This document shows positions 1-5,207 of a stretch of 5,207 nucleotides of DNA, one piece after another. Position 1 is the stretch's first letter; each line of letters begins with the position of its first letter. Source of the DNA: Kiritimatiellia bacterium. Its GTDB lineage: Bacteria > Verrucomicrobiota > Kiritimatiellia > SLAD01. Made by a program: the position numbers and the translations under genes. The notes below the pieces were generated by a model. The model worked only from the letters and a program-made list of their open reading frames with translations, was not told the DNA's origin and ran no database searches. The DNA is taken from the NCBI GenBank assembly GCA_007134175.1, contig SLLF01000244.1, positions 1-5,207 on the forward strand, read 5' to 3'.

Positions 1-1
1 G

Positions 2-79
2 TACCGAATCCCGGCGGATCGTTCGACGGATCTGCTTGCCGATGCGGAACAGGCGTCCCCTGCTGCCCCGCTGCGGTGA
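2..79 (+). CDS. possible 3' end of an upstream gene (partial, weak)
   Basis: Reading from base 2, 25 sense codons precede a TGA at 77-79. The peptide ends in ADAEQASPAAPLR, a hydrophilic Ala/Pro-rich tail of the sort found at protein C-termini. No domain is visible because the rest lies outside the window. The other two + frames are also open here (one to 288, one to about 95), but their peptides are rich in Arg and Cys and look less like protein. A stretch of 25 open codons is not significant at this GC content, so this is only the most plausible reading of the left edge. Confidence 0.22.
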   Translation, partial: YRIPADRSTDLLADAEQASPAAPLR

Positions 80-274
80 TCCCACCCTCTGGTGAGAGAA
101 TCTGGAGCTCCGGTGGACGCGGACGGCAACCAGCCTTCGCGCTTCGCGCTACGGCCTGGCATGCGCTTACGGATGACGGTGCGGTCCTGGCGTCCGCCGT
201 ACGTGTCGTCCGTTCCCTCAACCCCTCGCAAGCAGGCCGGACAGAACCTCAGCGGCGCCACTTCACCGCTACAA

Positions 275-301
275 CGCTAGTGGCTTGACAAGGCACTAGC
301 G
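275..301. promoter_or_regulatory. 27-bp interrupted palindrome, candidate operator
   Basis: CGCTAGTG (275-282) is matched by its exact reverse complement CACTAGCG (294-301). Between them CTTG-A-CAAG (284-292) is a second dyad on the same centre, base 288. Only the pair 283/293 (G opposite G) breaks the symmetry, so 12 of 13 base pairs match. It lies 62 bp before the first start codon and overlaps a consensus -35 box, the usual position for a repressor operator. No T-run follows, so it is unlikely to be a terminator. The regulator family cannot be named from the site: it is not a LacI-type CG-centred operator, and no regulator gene is in the window. Confidence 0.55.
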
Positions 302-317
302 ACCACAGCAGTATGAA
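285..317 (+). promoter_or_regulatory. candidate sigma70-type promoter
   Basis: A perfect TTGACA lies at 285-290, inside the palindrome. The -10 element is poor: CAGTAT (309-314) follows an 18-bp spacer but matches TATAAT at only three positions, and TATGAA (312-317) matches at four but is 21 bp away. A weak -10 with a strong -35 could suit a regulated or activator-assisted promoter. Transcription from here would start near 320 and leave a leader of roughly 40 nt before the first gene. The -35 match is directly visible; promoter function is inference. Confidence 0.4.
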
Positions 318-363
318 CCGGTATTCAACCTCTCTCCCCCTTTAGAAGTGGTACAGACTGCTC

Positions 364-1434
364 ATGAAAGCAATACGATATGGTCTTATTGGGTTTGGCG
401 GGATCGCCGAGAACCGCATTGCACGCGAAGGTTTTGCCCTGGATCGCGACCGCTTATCCCCGCTAGCCGAAGCCACCCTCGTGGCAGCGACCGACAAGAA
501 CGCAACCCGCCGACAGGCGGCAGAGGCACTGGGCCTGAATTGGTATGCCGATGCCGAGGCCCTTTTTAACTCAGCCGCCATCGACGCTGTGGTGATCGCC
601 ACGAACAACCAGACGCATGCGCCGTTGGCACAGCAAGCGCTGGAGCGCGGCCTGCCCGTTCTGGTGGAGAAACCCATGGCCACCTGCTCCGCCGACGCTC
701 AGGCTCTGTGCAAACTGGCGCAAGCCAAAGGATTAAGCCTGGCGGTAGACCATATGATGACCGGCAACGGATATAATCAGCGCGCGCGTCAAGAACTGGA
801 GTGCGCCACGATTGGCGAGGTGAACGACGCCGTCTTCCATATGGAGTTTCTCTATGGAGCGACACCGGAAGAAGCCGCCTCCTGGCGTTGTGCAGACCCT
901 TCCGAATTGGGCGGCCCCATCGGCGATGTGGCCAGCCACTGCTTGTACATGGCCGAATTCCTGTTCCAGGACGAAATCGTGTCGCTGGCCTGCATCTACC
1001 ATCCCAAACAACTCCGTATCGCGGTAGAGGATGGCGCGACCATTCGGTTCCGGCTCGCCGGCGGCTTGACCGGCACCATCCGCGTCTCGTTCGCCGATGC
1101 GCGCGGCGGACTGGGGGGCACCCTTGCCAACCTCGGTTACGAACTTTACGGATCGGAGGGTGTACTACGCGGCTACGGCACGCTGTTTCAGTTGTCGGGC
1201 CATCCCGGTGAACCGGTACCGGTCCGATTGGAGCTGGATCGCTTTACCCACCGCGAGGAACTCGCCGTGGGTGAACCCGTCAACATTTACCAACACGTGA
1301 TCCGACGCCACGCCCAATCGATCATAGACGGGAACCCGTTGGACGGGCGGGACGGCTGGCGCAATCTGCGGTTGATTGAATGGTGCCATGCGTCCGCTCA
1401 AAACGGCGGCGCCTGGCAGGACACAAAGGAGTAA
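364..1434 (+). CDS. Gfo/Idh/MocA family NAD(P)-dependent oxidoreductase
   Basis: A 356-residue cytosolic oxidoreductase of the size usual for the family, predicted to move hydride between NAD(P) and a hydroxyl of a sugar, sugar acid or cyclitol. The Rossmann fold begins at once (YGLIGFGGIAENRIA, about 6-20, a GxGxxA nucleotide-binding loop). The family's EKP motif is at 102-104, with the expected catalytic Lys103. The C-terminal alpha/beta domain has GGPIGDVASH (183-192), which supplies the usual Asp188 and His192. ATG 364 is the only usable start, because a stop in the same frame lies at 343-345. No good Shine-Dalgarno precedes it: AGAAG at 344-348 is 15 nt away. It is first in the operon, and its TAA is 1 nt before the aldolase ATG. 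Exact substrate unknown; family members include inositol, glucose-fructose and 3-keto-sugar enzymes. Family call firm, reaction not. Confidence 0.93.
   Translation: MKAIRYGLIGFGGIAENRIAREGFALDRDRLSPLAEATLVAATDKNATRRQAAEALGLNWYADAEALFNSAAIDAVVIATNNQTHAPLAQQALERGLPVLVEKPMATCSADAQALCKLAQAKGLSLAVDHMMTGNGYNQRARQELECATIGEVNDAVFHMEFLYGATPEEAASWRCADPSELGGPIGDVASHCLYMAEFLFQDEIVSLACIYHPKQLRIAVEDGATIRFRLAGGLTGTIRVSFADARGGLGGTLANLGYELYGSEGVLRGYGTLFQLSGHPGEPVPVRLELDRFTHREELAVGEPVNIYQHVIRRHAQSIIDGNPLDGRDGWRNLRLIEWCHASAQNGGAWQDTKE
1425..1431 (+). promoter_or_regulatory. ribosome binding site of the aldolase gene
   Basis: AAAGGAG ends 4 nt before ATG 1436 and lies inside the last codons of the oxidoreductase gene. 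It decides the aldolase start. The frame is open back to an ATG at 1376, but the 20 extra residues are the oxidoreductase tail read out of frame and have no such site. Confidence 0.75.
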
Positions 1435-1435
1435 C

Positions 1436-2224
1436 ATGCATGTAAATCATCTCGATCGATTCTTAAAAAGAATAGATACCGCCGGTCCCGCTATTGGGAT
1501 GGTGGTAACCTTGTCAGACCCGACGGTCAGCGAGCTGGCTGGCGATGCCGGCTACGACTTTACCTGGATTGACATGGAACATATGCCGCACACGCTGCAG
1601 ACGGTTATGGGGCATGTCATCGCCGCGCGGGCATCCGGCTGTGCCCCCTTGGTGCGGGTTCCATGGAACGAACACGGCATCATCAAACCGGTACTCGACC
1701 TGGCTCCCGCCGGCGTCATTATCCCCATGGTCAACACCGCCGAAGCCGCCGCAGCGGCGGTCGCAGCCTGTCGCTATCCGCCCCAAGGCACACGGGGCTG
1801 CGGCGTGCGGCGCGGCAACCGATACGGCGCCGTGCCGTTCAAGGAATTCCTGGCGCAGTCGCAGCGTGAACCATTGGTAATCGTGCAGATCGAGCACGTG
1901 GACGCAGTTCGAAATATTGAGGCAATTCTGCAGGTGCCCGGCATCGATCACATCTGCGTAGGCCCCTGCGACCTGTCTGGATCCATGGGATGCCTGAATG
2001 AAATGGATGATCCCGAGCTTAACCAGGTACTTGACGAGGTCAGCGCCAAGATAAAAGCGTCCGGTAAATACCTGGGCACGGCTGGTGGCCCCCTGCCCCG
2101 CTGGCGCGAGCGGGGCGTGGACTGGATTGCCTTGGCCAGTGATTGCAGCGGTATATTTGCGCAAGCGCGGCAGATCATCGATGGTGCCCAAGCGGACGCG
2201 GGGAAGGAAGCAAAGTATGTCTGA
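1436..2224 (+). CDS. HpcH/HpaI-type class II (metal-dependent) aldolase
   Basis: A 262-residue protein of the HpcH/HpaI aldolase family (TIM barrel, divalent metal), which reversibly cleaves 2-keto-3-deoxy sugar acids or related compounds to pyruvate and an aldehyde. Landmarks: IGMVVTLSDPTVSELAG near 20-36; WIDMEHMPHT at 44-53 with Asp46 and the expected catalytic His49; LVRVP at 72-76 with Arg74, which binds the pyruvate moiety in the family; IIPMVNTAEA near 95-104; YPPQGTRGCG near 114-123; QIEHVDAV with metal-ligand Glu153; GPCDLSGSMG with metal-ligand Asp179. All the key residues are in place, so it should be active. Relatives include GarL, RhmA and HpcH, and sequence alone does not choose between them. 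The neighbouring dehydrogenase and glycosidase favour a sugar-acid substrate over an aromatic-degradation one. Its last 8 nt overlap the next gene. Confidence 0.92.
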   Translation: MHVNHLDRFLKRIDTAGPAIGMVVTLSDPTVSELAGDAGYDFTWIDMEHMPHTLQTVMGHVIAARASGCAPLVRVPWNEHGIIKPVLDLAPAGVIIPMVNTAEAAAAAVAACRYPPQGTRGCGVRRGNRYGAVPFKEFLAQSQREPLVIVQIEHVDAVRNIEAILQVPGIDHICVGPCDLSGSMGCLNEMDDPELNQVLDEVSAKIKASGKYLGTAGGPLPRWRERGVDWIALASDCSGIFAQARQIIDGAQADAGKEAKYV

Positions 2225-3203
2225 ACCGAAACCGGACCATTCCCCAAAAGCGTTACGCGTCACCCTGATCACCAAACAACTGGAAGAGCTGCCACCATGG
2301 GTTGCCGCCGCGGCAGCCGATGTGGGACTGAACTTAACGGTGCACCGCTGCGAAACGCATGCGGATTTGCAACGTCATGCCGGTGAAGCCGAGGTGATCT
2401 GGACCGTCGGTGCGAACACCTGCCTAACGGCGGATATCCTGCCGCAGTTGCCTCTGTGCCGCGCGATCATGCGCAGCGGTAGCGGGCTGGACGATCTGCC
2501 GGTCGAGGCGGCCCAATCGCGTGGCTTGCTGGTGGCTAACACGCCCGAAGCCATTGCCGAAACCGTGGCCGAGCACACCGTGGCCATGTTGCTGGGCTTG
2601 GTCAGGCGGCTGGCGGAACATGATCGCGCCGTACGGCGCGGGGAGTGGTATTCAGGACCGGACGGCGCAAACTGGCATGTCCGGGGACAGACGCTGGGAC
2701 TCATTGGATTTGGGTTGATCGCGCGCGAAGTGGTGTCCATGTTGCAAGGGTTCCGGATGCGTTTCCTCGCTCACGACCCGTACGCGTCAACAGCGGATAT
2801 TTGTGCGCAGGGCGTCGAGCCGGTAACGCTGGAAGCCTTGTTGCGCGGGTCGGATTTCGTCTCGCTGCACTGTCCCTTGACACCGCAAACCAGAGGGCTG
2901 TTGAATGAAAAAGCCCTGGCGCAGATGAAACCGGGCGCACTACTCATCAATACCTCGCGGGGCGGCGTAGCGGACGAGGCCGCCTTGGTGGCAGCATTGC
3001 AGAACGGCCCCTTGGGCGGCGCGGCGTTGGATGTGCTCGAAGAGGAGCCTCCGCCCCCCGACCATCCCCTGCTGCAAATGGAACAGGTCCTGCTGACACC
3101 GCATATAGCAGCTTTTTCAGATGTATTCGAAGACCGCTTCTGGCAGGCCTCGATCACTAAACTAAAACAACTGGAGAAGCAGATAAAGGAAACGAAGCGA
3201 TGA
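2217..3203 (+). CDS. D-isomer-specific 2-hydroxyacid dehydrogenase
   Basis: A 328-residue NAD(P)-dependent dehydrogenase interconverting a 2-keto acid and a (R)-2-hydroxy acid, as in hydroxypyruvate/glyoxylate reductase and phosphoglycerate dehydrogenase. The N-terminal substrate domain has RSGSGLDDLPVEAA (86-99), the family's anion-binding loop. The Rossmann core is GLIGFGLIAREV (161-172), GxGxxA instead of the commoner GxGxxG. Asp187 (AHDPY) suggests NAD over NADP. The catalytic triad reads Arg248 (NTSRGG), Glu277 (EEEP) and His296 (TPHIAAF), with the usual Arg-Glu gap of 29. The chosen ATG overlaps the aldolase stop by 8 nt and has GGAAGGAAG 6-7 nt upstream. An earlier in-frame ATG at 2085 would add 44 residues of aldolase read out of frame and is rejected. 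Its TGA overlaps the next ATG (ATGA). It could reduce the 2-keto product of the aldolase step; substrate unproven. Confidence 0.93.
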   Translation: MSEPKPDHSPKALRVTLITKQLEELPPWVAAAAADVGLNLTVHRCETHADLQRHAGEAEVIWTVGANTCLTADILPQLPLCRAIMRSGSGLDDLPVEAAQSRGLLVANTPEAIAETVAEHTVAMLLGLVRRLAEHDRAVRRGEWYSGPDGANWHVRGQTLGLIGFGLIAREVVSMLQGFRMRFLAHDPYASTADICAQGVEPVTLEALLRGSDFVSLHCPLTPQTRGLLNEKALAQMKPGALLINTSRGGVADEAALVAALQNGPLGGAALDVLEEEPPPPDHPLLQMEQVLLTPHIAAFSDVFEDRFWQASITKLKQLEKQIKETKR

Positions 3204-4558
3204 GCACAAAAGCAGTCATGATCGGAGGGGGCAGTGTCAACTGGACCCCGAAACTGGCCCAGGACCTCTTTATGCGTCCCGGGCTCCAAGGCAGCGAGCT
3301 GGCACTGGTCGATATAGATGCGGAAGCGCTAGCCCTGATGGAGCGCTATTGCAAGGAATTGGCACAGCGGACCGGAACCGGCTGGACGGTCACGGCCGCT
3401 AGTCTGGAAGAAGCGCTGGACGGCGCGGCAACGGTTTGTGTCTCCATCGCCACCGGCGGGCTCGAGGCGATGCAGATCGACTACACCTTGCCGGAATCCT
3501 TTGGCGTGTACCAGACGGTTAGCGACACCACCGGCCCCGGCGGTATTTCACGCACCCTGCGCAACGTGCCGGTCTTTCTGGGCTTTGCCCAGGCGATGGA
3601 AAAATATTGTCCGGACGCCTGGATGGTGCATGTCACCAATCCACTCAATCAGCTTACGCGCGTAATGACGCGCTACACGCCGATCAAGACCGTGGGACTA
3701 TGCCACAATTACGTCTCCACCCAGGCTTTTCTCGCCGCCTATTTCGGCGTGGATAAGGAGGATGTCCAGGCCAACTCCGTAGGCGTGAATCACGGCACGT
3801 GGTTGACCGGGCTCAGCATCAAGGGCGCACCGCCCGATCCGGCGCGCATGACCGTGGCCGCCTGCTTGGAATACGAAAAAGCCAACGCAGATCGTTTTAT
3901 CGCCAGCAACACGACCGACGACGATATTGAAGCCATGATCGGCTCGAAAAGCGTCAGTCGGCGGCTCTCCTTCGCGCTCTACGAAACCTTCGGTGTGTTT
4001 CCCGTAGGCGGGGTATCGCACGTGGCGGAAAACTACCCGTTCTTCCTGAATGACCAAGAGGCGATGGAACGCTTTGCCATTCATCGCAAGGGGGTGCTGC
4101 CGCAGCGCACCGCCTTTCGCGAACACAACCTTAAAAAGGTCATGGCGCGGTTGGAGGGGCGTGAACCGTGGCCGGAATTCGATTTATCGGCGGAGGAATA
4201 CTCCGCCGTGGTCGAATCCCTGCACACCGGCAAGGTGTCCAAGGTGATGGCCACCTGCCCGAACGAGGGCCAAGTCACCAACCTGCCCGCAGGCGTGGCG
4301 GTAGAGACCTGGGCGATGGTGGACCGGCTGGGCGTTCATCCCGTGCAGAGCGGTCCCATCCCGATGCCGCTGCTGGGGTTGATGACGTCGGTGGTAGCGG
4401 AAATGGAAACGGCGGTCGAGGCGGCGGTCACGGGTGACATCAAAAAGGTCGAACAAGCCTTGTTTGCCTCCCCCATGTTGTACCGCAAGGATCAGGCGAC
4501 GGAGCTGGCCCGGCAACTGGTGGAGGCCCACCGTGCGCACCTACCTCAATTTGCGTGA
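3200..4558 (+). CDS. GH4 family NAD+/metal-dependent glycosidase
   Basis: A 452-residue glycoside hydrolase of family 4, which cleaves glycosides by transient C3 oxidation with NAD+ and elimination, usually with Mn2+. Markers in order: the dinucleotide loop IGGGSVNW (8-15); ALVDID with Asp38; SDTTGPGGISRTLRN (108-122); VTNPLN (145-150) with Asn147; GLCHNY (166-171) with metal-ligand Cys168; GVNHGTWLTGL (195-205) with metal-ligand His198; VSHVAENYPFF (272-282). Length suits the alpha-glycosidase branch (about 430-480). As I recall, the residues after the metal Cys mark substrate class. CH fits the unphosphorylated-substrate branch (AglA, MelA, LplD types), but the following NY matches none of the classes I remember, so no specificity is given. 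No signal peptide, so it acts in the cytosol on an imported glycoside. AAAGGA at 3185-3190 is the probable ribosome site, coupled through ATGA. Confidence 0.93.
   Translation: MSTKAVMIGGGSVNWTPKLAQDLFMRPGLQGSELALVDIDAEALALMERYCKELAQRTGTGWTVTAASLEEALDGAATVCVSIATGGLEAMQIDYTLPESFGVYQTVSDTTGPGGISRTLRNVPVFLGFAQAMEKYCPDAWMVHVTNPLNQLTRVMTRYTPIKTVGLCHNYVSTQAFLAAYFGVDKEDVQANSVGVNHGTWLTGLSIKGAPPDPARMTVAACLEYEKANADRFIASNTTDDDIEAMIGSKSVSRRLSFALYETFGVFPVGGVSHVAENYPFFLNDQEAMERFAIHRKGVLPQRTAFREHNLKKVMARLEGREPWPEFDLSAEEYSAVVESLHTGKVSKVMATCPNEGQVTNLPAGVAVETWAMVDRLGVHPVQSGPIPMPLLGLMTSVVAEMETAVEAAVTGDIKKVEQALFASPMLYRKDQATELARQLVEAHRAHLPQFA
4522..4526 (+). promoter_or_regulatory. GGAGG, possible ribosome site for an upstream URO-D start
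   Basis: GGAGG lies 6 nt before GTG 4533, which is in frame with the URO-D gene and followed by 14 open codons to ATG 4575. Sequence and spacing are ideal, better than the GAAGAAG (4563-4569) before ATG 4575. It also encodes part of LVEA in the GH4 C-terminus, so the match may be chance. Confidence 0.35.
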
Positions 4559-4574
4559 GTCTGAAGAAGCGCTA

Positions 4575-5207
4575 ATGAACCACACAACATCCCAGTTGGC
4601 AGCCTTGCGGGGCGAAGCGGTGGGCGGTATTCCGTTCGCGCCCCGGCTGGACCTCTGGTACATCGCCAACCGGGCGCGCGGTACGTTGCCGCCGTCCCTG
4701 CGCGACCTTGATCTGCCCCGGTTGGCGCGTGCCCTGGGGGTGACGTGCCACGCATTTAAGGCCGATCTGACCCTGCCACGTCCCCCGGAGGACTATGCGC
4801 TGCTCGGCTTCGGCCTGGAAAACCACGAGCACTTCCCCTTTCGATTCGTCTGGGACGACCTGAATCTGCGTTACACCGCCGACGCTGGACGCATGATCAC
4901 GACCGTGGCCACACCCGCGGGCGAGCTGCGGGTCGAAATGAAGTACACGGAGCCCATGCTGCGCGACGGCATATCCATGCCGCTCGTCAATCGCTACCCG
5001 CTCCAGACCGCAGCGGATATTGAGGCCCTCTGCCACGTCTTTGATCGAATTCAGGTGCTGCCGACACCGGAAGGATTCCATCGGTTTGCCAACCATGTGG
5101 GTGACACCGGACGGCCCATCGCATCCGGCATGCCGGCCGCTTCGCCCATGCATCTGATACTGCACAACCTGACGGCGATGGATACCTTCTGGTTTCTTTA
5201 TGTGGAC
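4575..5207 (+). CDS. URO-D superfamily protein, methyltransferase-like (3' truncated by window)
   Basis: The first 211 residues of a protein cut by the window edge. Family signs: LAALRGEAVGGIPFAPRLD (8-26) matches the ALxGExxDRxPF opening of uroporphyrinogen decarboxylase-fold proteins; TPAGELRVEMKYTEP (113-127) matches the TPxGTL segment of the MtaA/CmuA branch; YPLQTAADIEAL (141-152) matches the PIKTxEDxE segment; then comes an SPMHLILHNLTAMDTFWFL helix. The HemE signature (MRQAGRYLPE) is absent, so it is not the haem enzyme. MtaA-type relatives move methyl groups between corrinoid and coenzyme M or folate using zinc, whose His/Cys ligands lie further towards the C-terminus, outside the window. 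ATG 4575, 16 nt after the GH4 stop, puts the family motif at a normal distance. GTG 4533 with a better ribosome site would add 14 residues and overlap GH4 by 26 nt. Function in the operon unknown; demethylation of a methylated sugar acid is one idea. Confidence 0.82.
   Translation, partial: MNHTTSQLAALRGEAVGGIPFAPRLDLWYIANRARGTLPPSLRDLDLPRLARALGVTCHAFKADLTLPRPPEDYALLGFGLENHEHFPFRFVWDDLNLRYTADAGRMITTVATPAGELRVEMKYTEPMLRDGISMPLVNRYPLQTAADIEALCHVFDRIQVLPTPEGFHRFANHVGDTGRPIASGMPAASPMHLILHNLTAMDTFWFLYVD

Larger units (their letters stand above)
80..363. other. intergenic leader upstream of the operon
   Basis: I find no convincing gene here. A frame open from the left edge to 288 gives a low-complexity peptide rich in Arg, Ala and Thr with no recognisable domain. 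The left part (about 113-172) has short repeats: CTTCGCG twice in tandem at 135-148, and the related words GCGCTACGG (146-154) and GCGCTTACGG (163-172). The right part has the palindrome and candidate promoter at 275-301, then a 15-nt all-pyrimidine tract at 329-343. No tRNA or structured RNA was recognised by eye. No hairpin followed by a T-run was seen, so no intrinsic terminator separates the left edge from the operon. Confidence 0.6.

Noticed and set aside
1..288. Frame open from the left edge to TGA 286-288 on the + strand (ATG at 76)
   Set aside because: The peptide is Arg/Ala/Thr-rich with no domain, has no ribosome site, and ends inside the palindrome. Open frames of this size are common by chance at this GC content.
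275..301. Reading the palindrome as a rho-independent terminator
   Set aside because: The stem is interrupted, its loop region is itself a dyad, and it is followed by CGACCACAG with no T-run.
313..345. Ten-residue upstream reading frame (MNRYSTSLPL) in the leader
   Set aside because: It has no Shine-Dalgarno before its ATG and no run of one amino acid to suggest attenuation. If the promoter is as drawn, its start would lie at or upstream of the transcription start.
1746..1760. Perfect 7-bp palindrome arms around base 1753
   Set aside because: It falls in a run of alanine codons (GCC GCC GCA GCG GCG) in the aldolase, and the symmetry follows from mixing GCC and GCG codons.
1514..2275. 253-codon open frame on the - strand
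   Set aside because: It lies wholly antisense to the aldolase and the start of the dehydrogenase, both of which have intact family motifs. Its own translation shows no recognisable motif, so it is a shadow of codon bias.
4188..4208. 8-bp inverted repeat (CGGCGGAG ... CTCCGCCG) with a 5-nt loop
   Set aside because: It is in the middle of the GH4 coding region with no T-run and no gene boundary nearby, and one such stem is expected by chance in several kilobases of GC-rich sequence.
4572..5165. 197-codon open frame on the - strand
   Set aside because: Antisense to the URO-D-like gene, whose + strand frame carries family motifs and stays open to the window edge. The antisense peptide matches no family I recognise.

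Overview
The window looks like one bacterial catabolic operon, read entirely on the + strand, from a moderately GC-rich genome. Shine-Dalgarno sequences and translational-coupling junctions (ATGA-type overlaps) show it is bacterial. Nothing fixes the taxon. The mix of Gfo/Idh/MocA oxidoreductase, GH4 redox glycosidase and a non-HemE URO-D-fold protein is of a kind I associate with uncultured polysaccharide degraders (for example PVC-group bacteria), but that is an impression and not a demonstration.

Layout. Positions 1-79 may hold the last codons of an upstream gene (weak). Positions 80-363 are a leader with no convincing gene. It contains a 27-bp interrupted palindrome (275-301) with a perfect TTGACA at its centre, the best candidate for the operon's promoter and operator. 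Then come five tightly packed genes: a Gfo/Idh/MocA oxidoreductase (364-1434), an HpcH/HpaI-type class II aldolase (1436-2224), a D-isomer-specific 2-hydroxyacid dehydrogenase (2217-3203), a GH4 NAD-dependent glycosidase (3200-4558), and the first 211 codons of a URO-D superfamily protein that runs off the right edge (from 4575). Junctions are +1 nt, 8-nt overlap, 4-nt overlap and +16 nt (or a 26-nt overlap if the URO-D gene uses an upstream GTG). This argues for one transcript and coupled translation.

How they may work together (inference). GH4 would release a sugar or sugar acid from a glycoside by its oxidation-elimination mechanism. The Gfo/Idh/MocA enzyme would oxidise or reduce a sugar or cyclitol carbon. 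The aldolase would split a 2-keto-3-deoxy sugar acid into pyruvate and a small aldehyde, and the 2-hydroxyacid dehydrogenase would reduce a 2-keto acid product. The URO-D protein lacks the HemE signature and most resembles the corrinoid/CoM methyltransferase branch (MtaA/CmuA-like), which raises the possibility of a methylated substrate. No transporter, regulator or sugar kinase is visible, so the substrate cannot be fixed from this window.
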